Assembly (NCBI GenBank): GCA_905116865.2
Contig: CAJHNH020004646.1
Span: forward strand, 391,438 to 455,437
Length of the DNA stretch: 64,000 nucleotides
Source: Candidula unifasciata
Lineage: Eukaryota; Mollusca; Gastropoda; Stylommatophora; Geomitridae
Direction: 5' to 3'
In this document: positions 1-64,000 of the stretch, one piece after another
Position numbering within the stretch: the first letter of the stretch is position 1
How the letters are laid out: each line of letters opens with the position of its first letter
Notes under the pieces: generated by a model
What the model was told of the DNA's origin: nothing
The model's input: only the letters and a program-made list of their open reading frames with translations
The model's database searches: none
Translations under genes and position numbers: made by a program

Positions 1-458
1 GCTGGAGCGGTCTTGGGTCAACATGGAAGCAAAGTTATTTTTAAAACAATCTGAATAAAACATCTTCAGGATGGCAGGTGGAGCAACTAATAGCAACACC
101 ACCATAGATGCTAGCTATATGGCGCTAGCCAGGAATTTTTATAGACTTACACTCAAAATGAGCTTTTTGCTGAATATCACAGAAGCCAAGTTTACTTTCA
201 ACATTTCTCAATACATATGTAAGCTTAGCTGAACAAGGTCCAAACCAGTGTTGTTAAAAAATCCCACACCTTGAAGGAGATTCGACCAGCTGATGGCAAA
301 GTGTTCTAACAACCACCACCACCACTACACTCTATTTATCATATAATAACATGTAATTTCATAATGATCATATATTTACATAAACAATGCAAATATTAAT
401 ATGATTTAAGGCAAGTTAATTACCATGTATAATTCAATAAAATAAAAAAAATGTATAT
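1..458. other. AT-rich sequence, nothing recognised
   Basis: No conserved coding segment was seen on either strand. Below the gene's 3' end, so intergenic or 3' UTR. Confidence 0.5.
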
Positions 459-696
459 AATTGAGTCCCGGAGGGTTTAGCATCCCAGGCCCAAGGGGTA
501 GTAAAGAGAGATGTAAAATCTGTGCATCTTGCATTTACTGGGCTTCTAGGTAGAAACTTTCAGTCCCAGAAGGTTTAATATCAAAGGCCAACAGGCTACT
601 AAAGAGATGTAAAAGCGGTGCATCTTGTGTTCATTGGGCTTCTAGGTATGAACCTATAAACATATGATGCTATTCTTGGGACTGAAAGAGTTAAGT
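459..696. mobile_element. Palindromic MITE (piggyBac-like TTAA ends), head-to-tail dimer
   Basis: Two adjacent diverged copies of a motif containing GAGTCCC.GAGGGTTTAGCAT ... GCATCTTGC.TT.A.TGGGCTTCTAGG. The right end is GGGACTGAAAGAGTTAA. The same unit occurs singly at 10497-10642 and 13489-13632. Confidence 0.6.
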
Positions 697-2494
697 GAGT
701 CTCAAATATCATATTATAGATGTTTTTTAAATGACGTTTGGCCAGCATATTGTTTAAAATTTTTTTTTTTTTTTTAAACTACCTCAAGAGAATTTCTGCT
801 TGCCAGTATATTTCCTACCACATTTGTGACATGAAGTAGTTTCATTTTTTTTTAAAACATGAAGAAACAGAAACACTAAGGATTATTAGGAAATAATTCT
901 GGAACTTAGTGAGTTCAATGCAGCAGTATTTTACACTATGGCCCCAACAACTCTACTAAATACATGTTTTTATCATTTTTCTTGTTCTGCCACATAATGT
1001 ACAGAAGTTTCTTTTTCCTCGAACATCCGTGAGATACAGAACGTTTTCATAGAAAACAGTTTATATAAACAGGTTTGTCGATAGAAAAATGCTTTCACAG
1101 GAAACCACATTAAATAAAAAAAGTTTGTTGTCATAGATATTTAAGAATCAAATAATAAATGCAAATTTTTTAAAAAAAAAGGGTCGTAATTCAAAGCTAC
1201 ATGGCTGGTGTAGTTGCCCTGAACTGTGCAGGTTCAGATTTCTAGATTTGTTCCTGATAAGAAAAGATCTTTATTTCTTACTGAAGCTTGAACTTGGGTC
1301 TTCCCCATGACAGCCCAGAGCTATGCCCACTTAGCCCAGAACTCCTTATGTTTTAAATAAAAGCATAAACAATTTTGGTGGCAGCTTTGGGAAACTGAAA
1401 TTGTTAAATATGTGGTTTTTCCTAGATCTTTCATTTCATGATTGATAACAATACTGTAACAATTATTCAGTTTTACAAGATATTACAATATGTGTCGATG
1501 ACAAGTAAAACATGATCTAATCTGTTGCCTGAGAAGAATTTGTGCACGTGTGATTCATATACTTTAATGAATGTATATTTAAATAAAACAGTACAACTCA
1601 CACTCATAGCAGTTAACTCTGTGTTAATTTCTTAGAATAAAGTTATGTCTTAGTAATTTTATAACAGATGTTTCACAAATATTTTTCATTTTCCGGTTTT
1701 TTCTGAGTACAGACGTGAAGGCAGTTACTGCGGCTAGGGTCTGGCTTTTTGAGACTCCATTAAAAATAATACAGATAAATGCTGCCTATTTTTCTAGACA
1801 AAAAGGTGCTGGTACTCATTCCAAAGTGTCTATTAAAGTGGTGTTGAAAATAATTGTTTTATTAAAAAAAATAAAAAAACAGGGGTCAGTGTCGTGAAGT
1901 GTTGCAAACCGCCAGAATAAAAGCCCTGGTTAAATTACTTTCAGTCAAGGCTGCAGAGAATTTAGTTACACACAGATATGTCCTGAGTTCTGTGATGTTA
2001 GATGACAAATTCAGTTTTGCCTTTGACATTCCAGACAAAATGAATAACAGGACTACAACTTTATATATATGTGTGTGTCTGTGTATACACACACACATTT
2101 ATACATACATTATAATTTTGAGGGGTACATTTTACTCACATATTTATTTAACCTTGCTTTCAAGACAAGAAAGGCATTATTTATATTTATAAAATTATAA
2201 CTTTTTCTTGACATAAAAAATTCAATAGTGAAAAGGAATGAGTTTACACTGGAGACTGGGAAGGTCAGGAAAGTGCAGTACACAAAGTACATAAACTGGT
2301 TCTTTAATCAATATCAAACTGACAATGTTGGTCACTGTAGACATTTAGATTCCCTATGATGAGATTAGAAACTGATGGACCTATGGAATGCAGTCATGAT
2401 TTTTTTCCCTGAAAACAATCAAACACCTTAGGATAATGTCCATTCTCTTTTCTAATAAAAATATTTTCTGTTTCTCTTAAAAATTTTTTTTTTT
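697..2494. other. AT-rich intergenic sequence
   Basis: No supported gene. The minus-strand frame at 1886-2098 contains ITELRTYL, which superficially recalls the alpha-mannosidase C-terminus, but exon 20 at 5264 fits far better. A short TA/TG/CA microsatellite lies near 2062-2108. Confidence 0.5.
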
Positions 2495-2695
2495 TTTCAT
2501 GTGCGTCATTCAATCTGTCTGTCTCTGACTTCTTCTTCTTCTTCAAGTCTATGCCATGTGGCGCTGGAAGTCACGTCTATCTGCAACCTTCTGTCTCGTG
2601 TACTTTCAGTCAACTCTGACACAGATGATCCTCCATGTCATGATGTCAAACAGCTCAATTACATTTTACTGGCAAATCACTGGGCTTACTAATGA
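2495..2695 (-). mobile_element. LINE 3'-end fragment
   Basis: The complement shares a block with 30205-30310 (CATGACATGGAG..., GAGTTGACTGAAAGTACACG, AGACAGAAGGTTG) and carries a GAAGAAGAAG tail. Interpreted as a 5'-truncated LINE. Confidence 0.5.
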
Positions 2696-2741
2696 ACAAA
2701 CCTTCATGTTCTCCCAACCATTGTTTACTCTCTTGAATACT

Positions 2742-3008
2742 CAATTTCTCAAGAGTAAACTGGTGCACGCAATCTCTCAAGAGTAAACTGGTGAACACAA
2801 TCTCCCAAGAGTAAACTGGTACCCACAATCTCTCAAGAGTAAACTGGTGCTCACCGTCTCTCAAGAGTAAACTGTGAACACAATCTCTCAAGAGTAAACT
2901 GTGAACACAATCTTTCAAGAGTAAACTGTGAACACAATCTCTCAAGAGTATACTGTGAACACAATCTCTCAAGAGTAAACTGTGAACACAATCTCTCAAG
3001 AGTAAACT
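2742..3008. repeat. Minisatellite, 27-30 bp unit, about 10 copies
   Basis: Unit CTCAAGAGTAAACTG plus GTGAACACAATCT. The left copies carry a GGT insertion and are longer; the right copies are a regular 27 bp. Confidence 0.9.
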
Positions 3009-4176
3009 GCTGCATTATTTGTGTTCTGTTTTTCAAGTGCTAGAGACACAGACCTTCAAGGACATGACTTCTCAGTGACTCAAGAGTGTGTTCAAGAAGA
3101 TACGACAGGCTAGGCCTACAGACAGTGGTTGGTCTCTGAGGAGGTCACTGCTGAAAATGATCAGTTTTATTTTTTTTAGGTCAGGGTATGCAGGTGTAAA
3201 AAGCAATGAATAATCTGATAGGCAGATGAGCCATGGACCAGGCTAATATCCTGAGGTTCTATGAGATTTAAGACATTTGCAAGAGCCAAGTGATGATTAT
3301 GAATCTGCAACTATGATCAGACCGCAAGAATAGCAATCACAATGGGGTGAGGACAACAGCACTATGCAGGAAGCCAAAGAAGAATAATAAACCAACACAG
3401 AACTGATGTCAGCTGCTATATGCTGCAGGTTTTACCCGTGAGCAGATTCATTCACTAATAGACTGAATGACTGAGTAACTAAGTTTTAAAGAATAAAAAA
3501 CTTTTACAAGCACAAAAGGATAATAATTTAATAACTAAGAAGACTTTAGGAAGTGTACATAAATTTGATGAAGACAGTTTCCCTCTCGCCGGTACATACA
3601 GACAACAATATTATTAAAAACATTCATTATCAAATCTGTTGTTTTGTTAACAGTTTTATATATATAATCTATTTGTGAAAGCAACAATACCAGAGCAACA
3701 TAAACACACATAAGTATATTTTCACAAGAGAAAATGTATGCTTTGAACCATTTGATTGACAGTATCCATTTTCTCTTTTTCTTATTTCCACCATTATCTC
3801 CTAATGGAACACAGGCCCTCAACAGAATACACCAAACTGTCCCATTCTTTTGCCTTCACATGCAGTCTCTGGACAGAACACTGACATTGTAAAAAGAAGG
3901 TGTGAGGTCTTTGTTCTTGCTTAGCACCAGCAGTCCAGGACACTGCAAGGTGCAAAAGTGACTTCTCACACCAGCTGCATATGTAAATTACACCCAGGCA
4001 ATGCAAAATTATTGGTTAAATAACCAAAATGGATTTCACTCAAACACTAGGTGCTGAAACGATCATGTGATAAAATAAGGAAAAAACAACCATTATCCGA
4101 ACAGGAAAGTTGGAAGGACAATTTAATATTAGCATAAATATCCATAAAAATGATTAACATTGATGAGAACAGTACA

Positions 4177-4177
<1 letters not shown>
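3009..4177. other. Non-coding sequence, nothing recognised
   Basis: Only short frames without recognisable domains on either strand. Confidence 0.5.

Positions 4178-4272
<95 letters not shown>
4178..4272. repeat. (TA)n microsatellite, about 95 bp
   Basis: Uninterrupted TA dinucleotides. It may form a cruciform and is prone to length error. Confidence 0.95.
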
Positions 4273-4275
<3 letters not shown>

Positions 4276-4340
4276 TAGCCATTTAAAAAAAAAAAATTGA
4301 AAATAAGATCACAATGTTGCAGAAGATTTATGAGCATGGA

Positions 4341-4346
4341 TTTATT
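4341..4346 (-). promoter_or_regulatory. Possible poly(A) signal AATAAA
   Basis: This is the first canonical AATAAA I found on the transcript strand below the alpha-mannosidase stop, about 920 nt downstream and just past the hAT element. No variant signal nearer the stop was convincing. The choice is a guess. Confidence 0.25.
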
Positions 4347-4427
4347 CTTGAAAAGCACATGTGAAGGAATCATGCCTGTCTTTGACTTTATATCATAACT
4401 GTAAATTAAAATCACTACTCTCCAGAC

Positions 4428-5190
4428 CATTGGTTTTCAACCTAAGAGGTGGGGCAGGGGTGTGGGAAAGGAAGTTTCAAGTCGGGCATCAAGCAATTTA
4501 AAACTCATTGCATTTCTACTTGTAAGCAAAACAGTGTTGCCAGCTGGAGATGGAGAGTGATTTCAGTTATGTATTTTCCCACATAATAAAAGTAAAGGTC
4601 CCTTTTTCATTCCTTAAGGCATATAGGGCATATAAGACTGGGCCTAAATTTTTATAGACCAATCTGCACAAGATGGGTGATGTGGTCAGCATCACACCGG
4701 CCACCTTTACTTCCCGGGACTGCACCCAGTATCCACTCAAGGCTGGGTCAACCTGGAAGTCAAGGTCATTTTTGAAAAAAGTCTGGCTCCGCCAGGAAGC
4801 GAACCCATGACCTTCTAATCCACACCTGAGTGTCTAGCCACTACACCACAGCAACTTCCCTTTTCCTACATGAGATAAACAAAATAGCAGATATCACGGC
4901 AAAGCAGTGTCAACCATAACACAGATATTTAGACACTGAATTACCAGTTGTTGGTAATTGTTTCTTTTATATTATTTCACACTTTGATGCATGTGAAGTT
5001 TTCACCACCTTTCCCTTCATATTTCTTGTTAATAGTCCTTAGGTTCTCCCTTTCTGGCCTCTCTTTTTTAAATAAAATCATATTTTATGCTTATCATCCC
5101 AGGGATGAAGGGGAAAAAAAGGGGCGGGGAGGGGGGTGTCTTGCCATGTATATTCAAGGGAGCGCCAACTAAAAAGGTTGAAAACCAATG
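4428..5190. mobile_element. Non-autonomous hAT-like element
   Basis: Terminal inverted repeats CATTGGTTTTCAACCT (4428) and AGGTTGAAAACCAATG (ending 5190) resemble hAT termini of the CAGTGGTTCTCAA type. The flanking octamers CTCCAGAC and ATCTAGAG share TC.AGA and fit the hAT preference for nTCTAGAn. There is no transposase. It carries a nested SINE at 4597-4860. Confidence 0.75.
4597..4860 (-). mobile_element. SINE family A, tRNA-derived, nested in hAT element
   Basis: The complement reads from a tRNA-like head (GTGTAGTGGCTAGACACTCA, B box GGGTTCGCTTCC) to a body with CAGGTTGACCCAGCC, GGGTACT..., GTAAAGGTGGCCGG and the AAGGAATGAAAAAGGGACC tail. A near-complete copy. Confidence 0.8.
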
Positions 5191-5263
5191 ATCTAGAGAT
5201 TTGTGTCTCACAACCACAAATCGTGCAAATAACCATGATAACCTAATGCCTTCAAACATGGAA

Positions 5264-62175
<56,912 letters not shown>

Positions 62176-62369
62176 CTGAAAGACAACCAACAGGTCAGCA
62201 TATTCAGTTAGCAACAGCGTTTGTCACTACCAGCTTTATTATCTACTAGCACGCAACCATTTCTGTACGACATTCCTGGGGGTAAAGTAGAATGACGTAT
62301 AACCATTTTCAGTATTTGAGACTGGTCGAATATAGGGTGTTTTGTTATGTTTGGGACATTAGACGGGTC

Positions 62370-62937
62370 GAATGTATGGCCATGTTCAGGACTTGAGGCG
62401 GGTCTAGTGTTTGCTGTATGGCCATGTTCCGGACTTGAGGCGGGTCTAGTGTTTGCTGTATGGCCATGTTGAAGAATTGAGGCGGGTCTAGTGTTTGCTG
62501 TATGGCCATGTTGAAGAATTGAGGCGGGTCTAGTGTTTGCTTTATGGCCATGTTGAAGAATTGAGGCGGGTCTAGTGTTTGCTGTATGGCCATGTTGAGG
62601 ACTTGAGGCGGGTCTAGTGTTTGCTGTATGGTCATGTTGAGGACTTGAGGCGGTTCCAGTGTTTGCTGTATGGCCATGTTGAGGACTTGAGGCGGGTCTA
62701 GTGTTTGCTGTATGGCCATGTTGAGGACTTGAGGCGGTCTAGTGTTTGCTGTATGGCCATGTTGAGGACTTGAGGCGGTCTAGTGTTTGCTGTATGGCCA
62801 TGTTGAGGACTTGAGGCGGGTCTAGTGTTTGCTGTATGGCCATGTTCAGGACTTGAGGCGGGTCTAGTGTTTGCTGTATGGCCATGTTGAGGACTTGAGG
62901 CGGGTCCAGTGTTTGCTGTATGGCCATGTTCAGAACT
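62370..62937. repeat. Minisatellite, 42-bp unit, about 14 copies
   Basis: Unit GTTGAGGACTTGAGGCGGGT then CTAGTGTTTGCTGTATGGCC AT. Two copies lost one G, so the reading frame changes along the array. Confidence 0.96.
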
Positions 62938-63149
62938 TAAGACTGTTCGAATGTATGGTGTATTGTCATGTATGTGACTTAGTTTTGAATAAAATGGTTT
63001 TGGATTTTCAAAATATTTACTGTTTGGCAAGGAATGTTGTTGTCTGGGCAATCCTGGACATGATTTATGGTCTTGACCCCAGGTCACTTAAAATGTATCC
63101 TAAATGCTTGAAATGGCTGACTTGTTCTAATTTGTGACGTTTAATGGAC

Positions 63150-63440
63150 ATTGGTGTAGTTATCCCAGCTGGATTATTATCATTACTTTAGTATTTTCCA
63201 TGCCATACTTGGTCAATGTTGCATCAGGAATGTTTACATGTTCGACTAGCTTCTATCCTTTCCTGGCAAACCCTTTGATTTTATCCCCAAAACTTAATTT
63301 CGTTACGATTCTTTCTCCTCTACTATCTCTTCCATGATTTTGATCTAGGGCGTCAGTCATAATTTTAAGACGATATTAAACAGTACTGGGGAGATGAGGC
63401 AACCCTGTCGAACTTCTCTGAAAAATATCTTGACTTCCTA
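63150..63440 (-). mobile_element. LINE reverse transcriptase fragment
   Basis: The complement encodes FFREVRQGCLISPVLFNIVL, the RT motif VRQGC..SP.LFN, then DQNHGRDS-like sequence with stops. Confidence 0.8.
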
Positions 63441-63454
63441 ATACCTTATATATT

Positions 63455-63610
63455 TAGGGAAGCCACTATGGTGTAGCGGCTATACCTTCGCCTAAGGATT
63501 GGAAATTCGTAGGTTCAGGTCCTGACAGAGCTAGATTTTTTTCTTTTTCAAAAACGACCTTAGCTTGATGCAGCCTTGAGTGGGTACTAGGTGCAGTACT
63601 GGAAAGATAA
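63455..63610 (+). mobile_element. SINE family A, 3'-truncated
   Basis: Head GCCACTATGGTGTAGCGGCT, AGGTTCAGGTCC (B box), T-run, CAGCCTTGAGTGGGTACTAG, GTGCAGTACTGGAAAG; then the 22-bp minisatellite begins. Confidence 0.88.
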
Positions 63611-63945
63611 AATGGGTCACGGAGAATCACCCATCTCGTCACGGAGAACCACCCATCTCGCTACAAAGAACCGCGCATCTCATCACAGTGAACCACCCAT
63701 CTCGTCACACAGAACCACCCATCTCGTCACGGAGAACCACCCATCTTGTCACAGAGAACCACCCATTTCGTCACGGAGAATCACCCATCTCGTCACGGAG
63801 AACCACCCATCTCGCTACAAAGAACCACGCATCTCGTCACAGTGAACCACCCATCTCGTCACACAGAACCCCCCATCTCGTCACGGAGAACCACCCATCT
63901 TGTCACAGAGAACCACCCATCTCGTCACGGAGAACCACAGATTCA
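63611..63945. repeat. Minisatellite, 22-bp unit, about 15 copies, with higher-order repeat
   Basis: Unit CACGGAGAACCACCCATCTC GT. Variant order (CGGAG, CTACAAAG, CAGTG, CACAG, CGGAG, CAGAG) repeats once, so a block of about 6-8 units was duplicated. Confidence 0.95.
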
Positions 63946-64000
63946 CAACGTACATTGTCTGACGCAGAAAAAAACGCATGCAATGGACACAGGTGTTAAA

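Noticed and set aside
1886..2098. Candidate terminal mannosidase exon (ITELRTYL)
   Set aside because: No good acceptor, and the exon at 5264-5348 fits phase, motif and stop exactly.
3794..4006. Small minus-strand gene of 70 codons
   Set aside because: No recognised motif, splice context or conservation; likely chance.

Overview
The window is nuclear DNA from an invertebrate animal, most likely a mollusc and perhaps a gastropod. It has many GT-AG introns, many tRNA-derived SINEs, decayed LINEs and DNA transposons, and long micro- and minisatellites. The taxon is an inference from repeat style and protein resemblance only. There is no operon, CRISPR array or other prokaryote-type gene system.

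One real gene was found. It lies on the minus strand and runs from its stop codon at 5264 to beyond the right edge of the window. I assembled 20 coding exons (62175 down to 5264) by translating short conserved islands and checking splice sites and phase. All 19 junctions are GT-AG and phase-compatible. The exons sum to 2166 nt, giving 721 codons plus a stop. The product is a GH38 lysosomal-type alpha-mannosidase (MAN2B1-like). The window holds roughly the C-terminal 70 percent: the end of the catalytic domain with the acid/base region and one zinc ligand, the middle domain, and the whole C-terminal beta region. The signal peptide, the nucleophile and the other zinc ligands must lie beyond position 62175, probably outside the window. 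The enzyme would remove alpha-linked mannose from N-glycan fragments in the lysosome.

Layout. 1-5263 is downstream or 3' UTR sequence with MITEs, a short minisatellite and a hAT element carrying a nested SINE. 5264-27299 holds exons 20 to 11, separated by introns with a mariner relic, a 41-bp and a 65-bp minisatellite, a 421-bp GC-rich inverted repeat and a 2.8-kb 27-bp minisatellite. 27300-38388 is an 11-kb intron packed with SINEs, LINE pieces and a pogo/Tigger-like transposon nested in a LINE. 38389-62175 holds exons 10 to 1, with several tandem repeats lying within 15 bp of splice sites and a partial tandem triplication of exon 3. 62176-64000 is intron or upstream sequence with two more minisatellites.

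Most long open frames here are repeat artefacts. The most useful observations are the spliced gene itself, two independent tandem duplications that each copied a 3' splice site of this gene, the long inverted repeat close to an acceptor, and the modular SINE families (exchanged heads, and a tail shared with a LINE). I saw no undescribed molecular system that I could support. SINE letters and exon numbers are my own labels; exons are numbered 1 to 20 in transcript order within this window.
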